A stretch of DNA of 39,391 nt from Halomicronema sp. CCY15110. Lineage in GTDB: Bacteria > Cyanobacteriota > Cyanobacteriia > Phormidesmidales > Phormidesmidaceae. Where the stretch lies: positions 1-39,391 of the forward strand of contig NZ_JACSWC010000167.1 in the NCBI RefSeq assembly GCF_016888165.1, given 5' to 3'. Positions 16,829 through 26,078 of the stretch are shown in pieces. The notes beneath the pieces were generated by a model that saw only the letters and a list, made by a program, of their open reading frames with translations, did not search any database and was not told where the DNA came from. Numbering within the stretch: position 1 is the stretch's first letter; each line of letters opens with the position of its first letter. The position numbers were made by a program, and so were the translations under genes.

Positions 16829-18139
16829 ATGAAGCGTGTAATGCTAAGACGGTATCTCAGCCCAGGATTGGCGATCGGTCTCAGCCTGTTTGTTTTATCC
16901 GCTTGCGGCGGTGGACCAGAGACCAGTACAGACGGCACTGGAGACGGAGGGGCTGGCACGGTGACTGTGCTTGGCGTCGTCGTGGGCGAGCAACAAGAAA
17001 AATTAGAAGCGGCGCTGGTGCCCTTTGAAGAAGCCACTGGCATTGATGTTGTCTACGAAGGCACGGACGCCTTTGCCACCCTGCTGCCCGTGCGGGTCGA
17101 GTCCGGCGATGCGCCCGACATTGCCATGTTTCCTCAGCCCGGTTTGATGGCAGATTTTGCTCAATCCGGCCAGCTCATTCCCGTCACCTCGTTTATGGAG
17201 ATGAGCGCCCTCGAAACCGCCTACCCCAGCGATTGGATTACCCTCGGCACCGTGAACGACGACGTGTATGGCGTCTGGTTTCGGGCCTCGGTCAAAAGTC
17301 TGGTGTGGTACAACCCCCAAGCATTTGAAGCCGCAGGCTACACCATTCCCACCAGCTGGGACGAAATGCTTGCCCTCAGTGACCAAATCGTGGTCGATGG
17401 CAGCACACCCTGGTGCCTGGGCATGGAGAGTGGCGACGCCACCGGTTGGGTGGGTACCGACTGGGTCGAAGACATTATGTTGCGGACAGCTGGCCCAGAG
17501 GTGTATGACCAATGGATTACCCACGAAATTGCGTTTGATGCCGCTCCCGTCCAGACGGCCTTTGAAGAGTTCGGCAACATTGTGCTGAATCCCGACTACA
17601 TTTCTGGCGGCATGGTCGGCGCAATTAGCACCCCCTTTGGCGACTCCATTCAAGGGCTCTTTGGCAACCAGCCTCGCTGCTATATGCATCGACAAGCCAA
17701 CTTTATTGCCAGCTTTTTGCCCGAAGAGGCAGTGCTCGGGGAAAACATCGCCGTCTTTCCATTACCCGGCATTGACCCCGAATTTGGCACCCCGGTGTTA
17801 GTCGCGGGGGATGTGTTTGCAATGTTTAACGATACGCCCGAAGCCCAAGCTTTGATGGAATATCTCACGACACCGGAAGCGCATGAGGTCTGGGCTGGCC
17901 TCGGTGGCTTTATCTCGCCACACAATAGTGTTGGGCTGGATGTGTATCCGGATGCAGTGACACAACAGCAAGCCGAGATTCTGGCCAATGCCGACATCGT
18001 CCGGTTTGATGGCTCTGATATGATGCCGGGAGTGGTCGGCACTGGTACCTTCTGGAGTGGCATTGTCGATTACGTTGGCGGTGAATCGGTAGACAGCGTT
18101 CTCGCTGACATTGAAGCCAGTTGGCCGAGTGAAGAATAA
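16829..18139 (+). CDS. Sugar ABC transporter substrate-binding lipoprotein (AglE/GgtB-like)
   Basis: A family 1 extracellular solute-binding protein of 436 residues from the ATG at 16829. The N-terminus has basic residues, a hydrophobic stretch and the lipobox LSAC with Cys26, followed by a Gly/Ser/Thr-rich linker, so it is a lipoprotein facing the periplasm. The body resembles alpha-glucoside-binding AglE and cyanobacterial glucosylglycerol-binding GgtB (EEATGIDVVYEGTDAF, DIAMFPQPGL, YGVWFRASVKSLVWYNP, STPWCLGMESG). Substrates of that group include sucrose, trehalose and glucosylglycerol; the ligand here is not known. The permease and ATPase genes are absent next door. The open frame extends upstream to a GTG at 16742, but a signal peptide fits only the later start. 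Confidence 0.85.
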   Translation: MKRVMLRRYLSPGLAIGLSLFVLSACGGGPETSTDGTGDGGAGTVTVLGVVVGEQQEKLEAALVPFEEATGIDVVYEGTDAFATLLPVRVESGDAPDIAMFPQPGLMADFAQSGQLIPVTSFMEMSALETAYPSDWITLGTVNDDVYGVWFRASVKSLVWYNPQAFEAAGYTIPTSWDEMLALSDQIVVDGSTPWCLGMESGDATGWVGTDWVEDIMLRTAGPEVYDQWITHEIAFDAAPVQTAFEEFGNIVLNPDYISGGMVGAISTPFGDSIQGLFGNQPRCYMHRQANFIASFLPEEAVLGENIAVFPLPGIDPEFGTPVLVAGDVFAMFNDTPEAQALMEYLTTPEAHEVWAGLGGFISPHNSVGLDVYPDAVTQQQAEILANADIVRFDGSDMMPGVVGTGTFWSGIVDYVGGESVDSVLADIEASWPSEE

Positions 18140-18474
18140 GTTTACGTTGGGGGACTGAACCTGGCCGCGATCGCTCGCAGGCTGCCGATTCGATAGCTCT
18201 GTTGGCTCCATGGCGATCGCTCAGCGGCTGACCGGGGCACATACCATGCAGCGATGACTCACAAGGGGCTTGATGTCTCTTACAATCTTTTGCAATTGGA
18301 TGAGTTTAATTCAATGAGCCAGGCTATTGACTGGTTGCCGCCCCTCACTGATCTGAGTCGAGCATCAATTAGGCCAGTCACCACGGCAACCGACCGCACT
18401 GGGTAGTTAAGCTGAAGGCTGACACAGCGATCGCAGCCGTCGCCTGTGCTTTAGCGACCAAGACTCCGGCTGGG
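18140..18474. other. Intergenic region, no gene seen
   Basis: This 335-bp spacer between the binding-protein gene and a minus-strand ORF holds several HIP1 or HIP1-like sites but no convincing ORF, tRNA or terminator. Confidence 0.5.
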
Positions 18475-18795
18475 TCAGCTCATTAACCCTTCAGCAGTTG
18501 GGAGTGATAACTTTTCAGACACACTACTGGCAAAAATCTTTTGGTTGCGCAAATTAGCCCAAAGACTGCACTCGTCATCGGAAGCAGTCAGAAACACATC
18601 AGCTCCGTTTTGCACCAACTTACAAGCTAAGTGATACAAGCGACTGCGCTCAGTAATAGGGGTTTGTCGCAGTCGATAGTAAAGTTCATTTTGAAAATGC
18701 ACGCCATCTTGCAAGCTGTCATTAAACCAAAATTTGAATGGCTGAACCTGACTTTCAGTAACAACTCTGGGCAACAAAGGTATAACCTCGCACAC
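18475..18795 (-). CDS. Hypothetical protein
   Basis: A possible 106-residue protein, unrecognised. Its composition looks like a small folded protein (QPFKFWFNDSLQDGVHF, then a helical segment and DVFLTASDDECSLWANLR) rather than a random frame. It has no signal peptide or membrane helix. The only start is a GTG at 18795, without a clear ribosome-binding site, in an AT-rich area. It stands alone between two long spacers. It may be a real lineage-specific gene or a chance ORF. Confidence 0.45.
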   Translation of the reverse strand: MCEVIPLLPRVVTESQVQPFKFWFNDSLQDGVHFQNELYYRLRQTPITERSRLYHLACKLVQNGADVFLTASDDECSLWANLRNQKIFASSVSEKLSLPTAEGLMS

Positions 18796-19239
18796 TAAAT
18801 CAATGTGACAGCTAACTCGTAGACGAAACCCAAATATGATGCTGGAAACAAATCACTAGTTATGTAAGAGCAAGCCACGATTACTAAAATCGATACTTAT
18901 CTTAAGTATTGCGATTTGCCTTACCGTTTCGCAATCCTGACATAACTTTCATAGAACTTTTATTGATTCAAGTTCTACACTCTCTCAGCTTAATAATAAC
19001 TTAACCCTTCGCTAATCCTAAAAATACCCACGTCCCGGTTAAGCCAGCTAGTCCACAACCGTCACCGCATTATCGCCCTTCGATTCGACCCACGCATGCA
19101 TCTCCATATCTGTAGCAGATTTCACTCGCGGACAAGACGCTCGCCCTAGACCGCTGATAGCTTTACAACTATGGGGTTGCCAAGTTGGCAGCCCCCTTGC
19201 CAGCGGTGCTCATCATGCGTTGAGATTGGTTGAACGTGC
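18796..19239. other. AT-rich intergenic region
   Basis: No credible gene in 444 bp. The region from about 18830 to 19020 is markedly AT-rich. A hairpin, GGGGTTGCC (19173-19181) with GGCAGCCCC (19187-19195), loop AAGTT, one G-T pair, lies 45 bases beyond the stop of the minus-strand gene at 19240 and could end its transcript, though no clear T tract follows. Confidence 0.5.
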
Positions 19240-19626
19240 TCACTGATAAGACTGTTTGATGGCAGCGGATTGCACCAGAGATACGAGAATATCATCAGTC
19301 AATGGCTGTACGAGAAAGCCATCAAGATCGAGAGCACAGGCATCCTGCTGCCAGTGAGGAGAGCCAGATTCAGTGAGCGCTACGATCGTTATTGGTGAAG
19401 TTTGTCTAGCTTGGCGCAAAACTCTAACCTGGTTCTCAAGCCAACTCTGGTTTTCACCCACCAAAATGACCAAACACGGATTCTTTTGTTGCGCTTGCTC
19501 AACTGCGTGTTCTGCTGAGTTTGCCAGTACAAAGGCATAGTGGTCAGCCAGGTTAGACAACTCTGCTCTTTGAGGACGACTTTCCTGTTCGTCTAAAACG
19601 AGGACATAATCTTCAAGCAGTTTCAT
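19240..19626 (-). CDS. Degenerate response-regulator receiver (pseudo-receiver) protein
   Basis: A 128-residue protein with the alternating beta-alpha pattern of a CheY-like receiver domain: YVLVLDEQE at beta-1 with an acidic cluster, PCLVILVG at beta-3, PITIVALT at beta-4 and DGFLVQPL at beta-5. The phospho-acceptor Asp is replaced by Val56 and the conserved Lys by Gln107, so it should not be phosphorylated in the normal way. In cyanobacteria such pseudo-receivers can act as protein- or ligand-binding modules, as in KaiA and CikA. The ATG at 19626 matches the start of beta-1; the open frame continues upstream to 19743 with sequence that does not look like part of the fold. No kinase or output domain is adjacent. 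Confidence 0.65.
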   Translation of the reverse strand: MKLLEDYVLVLDEQESRPQRAELSNLADHYAFVLANSAEHAVEQAQQKNPCLVILVGENQSWLENQVRVLRQARQTSPITIVALTESGSPHWQQDACALDLDGFLVQPLTDDILVSLVQSAAIKQSYQ

Positions 19627-19743
19627 AGATAGACCATTTATTGGGAGTTTCCAGCGGCGCAGAAGCAGGGAATGAACGGGGCTCACGGATGCATTGATTG
19701 AGTCGACACCCAAGTCAGCTACCTTAATTGTGGTGGATATCAA

Positions 19744-20416
19744 GTCTTCAATAGCGTAAACAATTTCTTTTTTTAAGCTTTCACACTACATCCATAGCGC
19801 GAAAGCACCTTTATTTTTTTATGTCGCTAATGATTTTATTGAGGTTAAGATTTTGAGATCAATCTGCATGACAGCATTGTTTTGGATGATTTTCATGCTG
19901 CTTTTGATCTAATGCCATCAGGTTTGGCCGAGAAGGGTTTCTGACCGATATCACGAGCGATCGCTATCTCAGTATAAAGTTGGCAGTTTATATAAGCGAG
20001 CATGACTCTCGCCAGTGACTCCAGACGACATCATTTTCGATATTAATACTTCAGATTCTTTACAGATATGTTGTAAACATTTGTCGCTCTTGTTGAAGTA
20101 GACGTTTACAGGTCTTAGAGGTTTTCCTCGCTTGGGTGAGAGAATACTTTTGATAATCTTAAGTTTGACTACATTAAAGTTTGCTTAAATTAAAATCTGG
20201 CCCTAAGGTACGTCGGACTGATTAATGACGATTAATTCAGCTTCGCTGTCAGGGAACTGTAATAGATTTCATTAGGTTTTGCCGTGCCTCCAATCGCTGT
20301 ATTGGCATAAGTGCTTGGCTGCTGCATCGCTAAACCGCTCACCACAGTTGCATGATTCAATCTACTTAATATGGTTGGTTAGATGAACTTCCAGAAGGAG
20401 GGCAAGCTTCATCGCT
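19744..20416. other. AT-rich intergenic region, 673 bp
   Basis: The longest clearly AT-rich stretch in the window, with runs such as TTTATTTTTTTATG near 19808 and a HIP1 site near 19958. I see no gene, tRNA or clear regulatory element. It may hold promoters for the two flanking divergent genes or an unrecognised small RNA. Confidence 0.5.
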
Positions 20417-20848
20417 ATGGGCAGAATTCATCTTAAGCAAATCAGAGAATCGCGAGGCTACTGGCTGGGAATGGTGGGCGCGATCGCGGTAGCTGGTTGT
20501 ATGAGCCCCATCACGGCGAGAGAGGCGGTGCAACAGACCGCAGATACTTTCATCGCCCACCGTAGTGAGTTCGAACAGTTGGCCGAAAGGGCATTGATCG
20601 ATTTAGAACAATCAGATGAACGTTCGCTGAAACTACCCGATCGCCCATTCTATGACAGCGCTTGGGTCAGCGAATCAATTAACAGTGATGGGATTGACGT
20701 GCAATTCGTTGTCGAGGAGTTTTACTTCCCACTGGTGTACATTTCCACCGACAATCCTCAAGATGTGCATGACACTTGCACGAACGGCGGCCAAGCCGTG
20801 AAACAGCTTGCACCCCACTGGTATATCTGCAAACGCGACTGGAACTGA
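20417..20848 (+). CDS. Small predicted lipoprotein
   Basis: A 143-residue protein of unrecognised family. Residues 13-28 form a hydrophobic signal ending in the lipobox VAGC (Cys28), so it is likely anchored on the periplasmic side of a membrane. The mature part is acidic, with an amphipathic helix (TADTFIAHRSEFEQLAERAL), a beta-like region (DVQFVVEEFYFPLVYIS) and a C-terminus holding two cysteines about 16 residues apart (HDTCTNGG and YICKRDW) that may form a disulphide. AGGAGGG lies about 14 bases upstream of the ATG, a little far. A hairpin (20973-20980 with 20993-21000) lies about 125 bases downstream. Confidence 0.65.
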   Translation: MGRIHLKQIRESRGYWLGMVGAIAVAGCMSPITAREAVQQTADTFIAHRSEFEQLAERALIDLEQSDERSLKLPDRPFYDSAWVSESINSDGIDVQFVVEEFYFPLVYISTDNPQDVHDTCTNGGQAVKQLAPHWYICKRDWN

Positions 20849-20972
20849 GGCGCGATCGCGGTTAGGGCTCAAAACCGCCCAATACCGTTCGTGGATGTCT
20901 GGATAAGTGACGGGTTAGGGGTTGGTACTTTGATGATGAACGCATATCGTGAACGCTTCCCATCTGGCTGCG

Positions 20973-21000
20973 CCCCTAATCAAGAGTGAGCCATTAGGGG
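20973..21000. repeat. Inverted repeat CCCCTAAT/ATTAGGGG
   Basis: A perfect 8-bp inverted repeat with a 12-nt loop lies between the small lipoprotein gene and repeat copy B. It has no T tract. It could be a weak terminator. Confidence 0.35.
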
Positions 21001-21021
21001 GCTGCAACTAAATAAAGTACC

Positions 21022-21121
21022 CGTTCAATCCGGTTTCGACTTCACTCAACCTGCCAGTATCGAGAGTTGAGCGGAGTCGAAACTCGGTCCATGGGGATCT
21101 TTTTTGCACGCAAGTCCCTTA
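21022..21121. repeat. Dispersed ~100-bp palindromic repeat, copy B
   Basis: Nearly identical to positions 1-105, including sequence outside the palindrome (CGTTCAATCC at one end, CAAGTCCCTT at the other). The arms here have one G-T-type change each (CTTCACTCAAC and GTTGAGCGGAG), so pairing is partly kept. As in copy A, it lies just beyond the stop codon of a minus-strand gene. Confidence 0.85.
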
Positions 21122-21160
21122 GGGTCGCTTTCAGAAAAATGAAATTAATTTAGCCTTACA

Positions 21161-22060
21161 TCATGTTTCATTCTGTAGTTCGCGGGCTTTCAAACTTTTT
21201 TCGATAAAGTTGATGATTTTGGTGCCGACATCAATGTTGGTGTATTTTTCAATCCCCTCCAATCCGGGTGAAGAGTTCACTTCCATGACCACCGGGCCAT
21301 GGTTAGACCGCAGCAGATCGACGCCCGCGACTCTGAGCCCCATCGCTTTAGCAGCCCGCACTGCGGTGCTGCGTTCTTCTGGCGTCAGTTTAGCCCGAGA
21401 CGCCGAGCCCCCTCGATGCAAGTTAGAGCGAAACTCACCCGCGGCTCCTTGGCGCTTCATTGACGCGATCACTTTGTCACCGACCACAAAGCAGCGAATA
21501 TCCGCCCCTTTGGCTTCTTTGATGTATTCCTGCACCAAAATGTTGGCATCCAGGCCCCGAAAGGCTTCGATCACAGACTTGGCGGCTTGATACGTTTCCG
21601 CCAAGACCACGCCAATGCCCTGAGTCCCTTCTAACAACTTGATGACCAGGGGCGCACCGCCCACCAGGTCGATCAATCCGTCGATATCTTGAGTGGAATG
21701 GGCAAAGCCGGTAACAGGGAGGCCAATGCCTCGCCGCGCCAACAATTGCAGGCTACTGAGCTTGTCGCGCGATCGCGTAATGGCTTGCGAAGAATTCGGC
21801 GTAAACACCCCCATAATTTCGAACTGCCGCACCACTGCGGTGCCGTAAAACGTGTTGGAAGCCCCGATGCGCGGAATGATCGCATCCACATCGGTAATCG
21901 GCGTGCCCTGGTACAGCACTTTGGGATCATGGGAAGTGATGTCCATATAACAGCGCATATGGTCAATCACCCGCATTTCATGACCCAACGCTTCCCCGGC
22001 CTCCTTGAGGCGACGGGTGGAATAGAGGGTACTGTCACGGGACAAAATGATGATTCTCAT
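21161..22060 (-). CDS. rimK: RimK-family ATP-grasp glutamate ligase
   Basis: A 299-residue ATP-grasp ligase of the RimK group, the size of Escherichia coli RimK, which adds glutamates to the C-terminus of ribosomal protein S6. Visible hallmarks are the N-terminal [53 protein letters not shown] (ATP lid), [27 protein letters not shown] and the metal-binding [15 protein letters not shown]. The start ATG overlaps the stop of the upstream protease gene by four bases, so the two are translated together. That pairing is a known arrangement of ligase with retropepsin-like protease. In cyanobacteria the natural substrate is not firmly established. Confidence 0.92.
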   Translation of the reverse strand: MRIIILSRDSTLYSTRRLKEAGEALGHEMRVIDHMRCYMDITSHDPKVLYQGTPITDVDAIIPRIGASNTFYGTAVVRQFEIMGVFTPNSSQAITRSRDKLSSLQLLARRGIGLPVTGFAHSTQDIDGLIDLVGGAPLVIKLLEGTQGIGVVLAETYQAAKSVIEAFRGLDANILVQEYIKEAKGADIRCFVVGDKVIASMKRQGAAGEFRSNLHRGGSASRAKLTPEERSTAVRAAKAMGLRVAGVDLLRSNHGPVVMEVNSSPGLEGIEKYTNIDVGTKIINFIEKSLKARELQNET

Positions 22061-22551
22061 GGCAAATCGGGCTCGTCAATCTCGTCTGCAGGGTTGGCTT
22101 TGCGGCTAAATTGGCTCATCAGGTACGAGCCTCCAGGGTCTACTAAAAAGCGACGGCGCACCGCTTCGCGTCCGAGCAACATGCGAAATCCCATAACATC
22201 CCGATTCGTCAGGGTGAGTTCAATTTCCCAAGGCTGCTCCCCCAATGAAATTTGGGTTTTGATCACCGGGCGTTCTTGCGATTGGCCACCGGAATTACGG
22301 ATATGTCGCATTTCCAGCAGGGGCGCGATCGCCTCCACCGTCAGGCTCGCATCCCGCTGCAACGGATGCACCTTAAATCGCACCATCGTCCCTTCGGGAG
22401 CTGCCACATAATCTAGGTCAAACGCATGAAGCGCTGATGTTCTCGCCCCAGTATCGACCTTGGCCTTAACCCGATTGATGCCTAACTGGGGCAATGTGGC
22501 CCACTCACGCCAACCAATCGTTACCCAGTCATGTGCTGCTGATTCTCTCAC
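22057..22551 (-). CDS. rimB: Retropepsin-like protease RimB (Zn_protease family)
   Basis: A 164-residue protein of the group annotated as ATP-dependent zinc protease, which is in fact retropepsin-like. The catalytic motif [12 protein letters not shown] has its Asp at residue 33, and the later segments [11 protein letters not shown] and [18 protein letters not shown] fit the family. In Pseudomonas RimB takes part in the RimABK system that adds and trims glutamate tails on ribosomal protein S6. It overlaps rimK by four bases. A RimA-type regulator is not seen. It diverges from typA across 279 bp that should hold both promoters. Confidence 0.85.
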   Translation of the reverse strand: MRESAAHDWVTIGWREWATLPQLGINRVKAKVDTGARTSALHAFDLDYVAAPEGTMVRFKVHPLQRDASLTVEAIAPLLEMRHIRNSGGQSQERPVIKTQISLGEQPWEIELTLTNRDVMGFRMLLGREAVRRRFLVDPGGSYLMSQFSRKANPADEIDEPDLP

Positions 22552-22830
22552 GGGGCAGTTTTGCTCATCGCTTTACGGGCTTTTGCCCTGTTTTATCCTA
22601 CTCATGGGAGGTCACGCGCCATCATCCATTGAGGAAATTGACAGGAATTGTATTGGCAGCAGTTTGCCCGGATCGAGGGTGGACAATCTGCCTTTTTCTC
22701 TGAAAGCTAGAAAAGACAAAGTCACCAGCGGGTTGAAGCGTACGTTACAATTGTTAAGATTGACCTTTGTTAAAAGACATTCCGTTAAACGATCGCACTT
22801 TTCTACACATCACAGGATTTCCCAGAAATC

Positions 22831-24621
22831 ATGACTCTTCCCATTCGCAACGTTGCTATCATCGCCCACGTTGACCACGGCAAAACCACGCTGGTAGACG
22901 CCCTACTCAAACAGTCCGGCATTTTCCGTGAGGGAGAAGAGATTCCTGACTGCGTGATGGATTCGAACGATCTAGAGCGGGAGCGGGGGATCACCATCCT
23001 CTCCAAAAACACCGCCGTCAGTTACCAAGATACTTTGATCAATATTGTTGACACCCCCGGCCACGCCGACTTTGGCGGCGAAGTCGAGCGCGTGCTGGGC
23101 ATGGTCGATGGCTGCATCCTGATTGTGGATGCCAACGAAGGGCCGATGCCCCAAACCCGCTTTGTGCTGAAAAAAGCGCTGGAAAAGGGCCTGCGCCCCA
23201 TTGTCGTCCTGAATAAAATCGACCGTCCTCAAGCAGATCCGCACAATGCCATTAATAAAGTGTTGGATCTCTTTATTGAGCTGGGCGCTGATGACGACCA
23301 GTGCGAGTTTCCTTACCTATATGCTTCCGGTCTCAGCGAATTTGCCAAAAAGAAACTCGACGACGACAGCAAAGACATGCAGCCGTTGTTTGAAGCGATT
23401 TTGGATCATGTACCGCCGCCAATCGGTGACCCGACCAAACCCTTCCAACTACAAGTCACGACGCTGGACTATTCCGAATATTTGGGCCGGATTGTCATCG
23501 GCAAGATTCACAACGGCGTCATTCGGATGGGTCAGCCAGCGGTGCTGATTGACCGCGAAGGCAAGCACAATAGGTCGAAAATCAGCAAGCTGTTAGGCTT
23601 CGAAGGCCTGCAGCGCATCGAAATTGAGGAAGCTAGTGCGGGTCAGATTGTGGCGATCGCGGGCTTTGCCGATGCCAACATTGGCGAAACCATTGCCTGC
23701 CCCGATGAGCCCGAAGCTTTGCCGTTGATTAGCGTTGATGAGCCGACGCTGAGCATGACCTTTGCGGTTAATGACTCCCCCTTTGCCGGCCAAGAGGGCA
23801 AGTTTGTCACCTCCCGACAGTTGCGCGATCGCCTCATGCGAGAACTCGAAACCAACGTCGCATTGCGGGTCGAGCCCACTGATTCCCCCGATCGTTTCTC
23901 CGTATCCGGTCGTGGTGAATTGCACTTGGGCATTTTGATTGAAAATATGCGCCGCGAAGGCTATGAGTTCCAAGTCTCGCAGCCGCAGGTCATTTACCGG
24001 GAAATGAATGGTCACCCCTGTGAGCCCTACGAGCTCGTCGTGCTGGATGTACCCGAAGATGCTGTCGGTGGCTGTATGGAGCGTCTGGGTCAGCGCCGTG
24101 GTGAGATGCAAGATATGCGTGTGACCGGCACCGGGCGATCGACGCTGGAGTTTGTGGTGCCCGCTCGTGGCTTGATTGGCTTTCGGGGCGACTTTATGCG
24201 CCTCTCCCGAGGTGAAGGGTTGATGAACCACAGCTTCTTGGAATACCGTCCCATGAGTGGCGAAATCGAAACCCGTCGCAACGGGGTGCTCATTGCTTTT
24301 GAAGAGGGCACAGCGACTTTCTATGCGCTGAAAAATGCTGAGGATCGCGGCGTCTTCTTCATTACCCCCGGCACCAAGGTATACAAAGGCATGGTGATTG
24401 GGGAAAACAATCGCCCTCAAGATCTGGAGCTGAATGTTTGCAAAACCAAGCAGCTCACCAACCACCGTGCCGCGTCGGGAGACGAACTCGTGCAGCTGCA
24501 AACGCCCGTCGAGATGAGTCTGGAACGGGCCTTAGAGTACATCAGCTCCGATGAGATGGTGGAAGTGACTCCAGAATCCATCCGCCTGCGGAAGATGTCG
24601 AAAAAACTGGTAAGACGTTAA
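22831..24621 (+). CDS. typA: Translational GTPase TypA/BipA
   Basis: A 596-residue ribosome-binding GTPase related to EF-G and LepA, involved in ribosome assembly and stress adaptation. The GTPase motifs are complete: [10 protein letters not shown] (residues 12-21), [22 protein letters not shown] and NKIDRP. The EF-G-like domains and the specific C-terminal domain follow, with [37 protein letters not shown] and the end [17 protein letters not shown]. The ATG at 22831 gives the normal N-terminus [15 protein letters not shown]. It is monocistronic: a strong terminator follows at 24665-24700. Confidence 0.96.
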   Translation: MTLPIRNVAIIAHVDHGKTTLVDALLKQSGIFREGEEIPDCVMDSNDLERERGITILSKNTAVSYQDTLINIVDTPGHADFGGEVERVLGMVDGCILIVDANEGPMPQTRFVLKKALEKGLRPIVVLNKIDRPQADPHNAINKVLDLFIELGADDDQCEFPYLYASGLSEFAKKKLDDDSKDMQPLFEAILDHVPPPIGDPTKPFQLQVTTLDYSEYLGRIVIGKIHNGVIRMGQPAVLIDREGKHNRSKISKLLGFEGLQRIEIEEASAGQIVAIAGFADANIGETIACPDEPEALPLISVDEPTLSMTFAVNDSPFAGQEGKFVTSRQLRDRLMRELETNVALRVEPTDSPDRFSVSGRGELHLGILIENMRREGYEFQVSQPQVIYREMNGHPCEPYELVVLDVPEDAVGGCMERLGQRRGEMQDMRVTGTGRSTLEFVVPARGLIGFRGDFMRLSRGEGLMNHSFLEYRPMSGEIETRRNGVLIAFEEGTATFYALKNAEDRGVFFITPGTKVYKGMVIGENNRPQDLELNVCKTKQLTNHRAASGDELVQLQTPVEMSLERALEYISSDEMVEVTPESIRLRKMSKKLVRR

Positions 24622-24664
24622 GTTCGTTGTCAGTCATCAAAAAAACCTGGATACAGGACTGCTG

Positions 24665-24700
24665 GCGGCCCTCCATCATGCATGGGGGGCCGCTTGTTTT
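24665..24700 (+). terminator. Strong intrinsic terminator of typA
   Basis: GCGGCCCTCCAT (24665-24676) pairs with ATGGGGGGCCGC (24682-24693), 12 bp with one T-G pair and a five-base loop, followed by TTGTTTT. It lies 44 bases after the typA stop and faces the convergent gene at 24818, whose transcript it could also stop. Confidence 0.85.
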
Positions 24701-24817
24701 GTGACTGGCTGTGAGTACAGGGCAGCGACAGCGGGAGTTAACCTACTTGTACTCAAATGGCATACCCCATTGCTCAAACTGCACCCGACTCGCGATCAAC
24801 TCCCGATCGCGGGTGAA

Positions 24818-25531
24818 TTAGCTGGCCGCAGACGCGGCATCGTGGCGAATATCCAGCGCCTTACGGGTAACTTCTAGCGCTTCCGAGGCCCGCTTGAGCT
24901 TCGCTTCGAGATATTGCTTTTGGCTGACCAGCTGTCGCAATTTTTGATTGCGAGCGATCGCCTGACTAATCACGCCCAACTGCCCGGGGGGACAAGCTTC
25001 GCACTGCATGTGCCCGTCGGCGTCTAGGCGACATAGGCGATACTGACTGCCTTGGGTCGTGGCCTCCGCTTGGGTCTGTTGCGCGAGCTGCTCCACATAT
25101 GCGGCCACCTGTTCAGAATCACCGTGGCGCAAGATAGTCGCGTGTTCGTCCAGGGCCGTTTGATTGGCCTGGCGATCGGTGGATTCTAACCAGCCGTCGA
25201 CGATTGGCCCAGACATATACAGCGCTTGAATTTCCAGCAAAATATCGCGTAAAGCTTGATGCCAACCGACGATCGCTCCCTGCACATCGGCCAACAGGTC
25301 GAGGGCGAGGGCCGCGTTCGCATCATTGCGGTGGCTGCTAAAGCTGGGGCGTTGGGCACGGGGCAACAGTGGCAGCGCTGTCTGCTCTGCGGGGGCCGAT
25401 TGTTTCACCGCATAGGACACAGAAGCCGATGAGGTCGCATTAGGCGGTTGGTCGCCTTGGGGCGCTTTTGCCATTGCCGTCGCCGAGGGGATAAAAGCTG
25501 GCAAATCGAGGGAGGTTGGTTTTTGGGCCAT
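24818..25531 (-). CDS. Hypothetical protein with a three-cysteine motif and C-terminal coiled coil
   Basis: A 237-residue protein I do not recognise by name; it looks like a cyanobacterial hypothetical. Residues about 1-65 are Pro/Ala/Ser/Gln-rich and probably disordered. A helical middle part holds DLLADVQGAIVGWHQALRDILLEIQALYMSG. Near residue 180 the segment YRLCRLDADGHMQCEACPPG carries three cysteines (CX9CX2C), a possible metal or redox site. The last 50 residues form a Lys/Leu/Glu-rich coiled coil. The ATG at 25531 is chosen because AGGA lies eight bases before it; the frame continues to 25573. It is soluble by prediction and converges on typA. Confidence 0.65.
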   Translation of the reverse strand: MAQKPTSLDLPAFIPSATAMAKAPQGDQPPNATSSASVSYAVKQSAPAEQTALPLLPRAQRPSFSSHRNDANAALALDLLADVQGAIVGWHQALRDILLEIQALYMSGPIVDGWLESTDRQANQTALDEHATILRHGDSEQVAAYVEQLAQQTQAEATTQGSQYRLCRLDADGHMQCEACPPGQLGVISQAIARNQKLRQLVSQKQYLEAKLKRASEALEVTRKALDIRHDAASAAS

Positions 25532-26078
25532 GGCAATTATCCTGAACTCAGCGTGATTTAACCTTGATTCCACCCGCAGATGTCGCCCTCACCGTCGGCT
25601 GATCAACTCGGCCTCAAGGTCGCCCTTAGCTGATTGCATACCCTGGAGCACCCGCGACCCACATCAACAGTGGTGCCAGTCTCGTCAGCCCCCATGCCGC
25701 AGATAGCGTCACTGGGCGCGGTGAACGTTAGCGATCGCACCCATAAACAAGTGTCTGTTTGAGGGAGCCCACATCTCTTATAAAAGGATGCAACAAAAAC
25801 CCTGAAATGCAACAATTTTTTCGGAATTTCTGACCAAGATTACAAATTTCAAACCTATCCACGATGATGTTTAGTAAAAAGACAGTCACCAGGTCTAGCA
25901 ACATTGACCGATTCACCTGATAGCCTCAAGATCGATCACCGCCACCCGAGAATTGTTGAGATCAGTTGAGGCTAATTTCTAACAACGGGCACAAATTTCC
26001 CGGAATATTTTTGCCGCAGTGAGAAGCATAATCCATCGGTAACTCGGCAATATTTAACGACTACGCAAAGGAACTCGC
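25532..26078. other. Intergenic region, no gene supported
   Basis: This 547-bp spacer separates divergent genes. Two minus-strand frames of 60-70 codons overlap here but lack ribosome-binding sites and protein-like composition. The part after about 25780 is AT-rich and may hold the promoter of the secreted protein. AAAGGAA at 26068-26074 is that gene's ribosome-binding site. Confidence 0.5.

Noticed and set aside
23593-24501. Long open frame (302 codons) on the minus strand within typA
   Set aside because: It is antisense to a complete, well-conserved GTPase gene and its protein has no recognisable pattern; such frames are common opposite GC-rich genes.
25603-25916. Two overlapping minus-strand frames upstream of the hypothetical gene at 24818
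   Set aside because: No ribosome-binding site, no protein-like composition, and they overlap one another in different frames.
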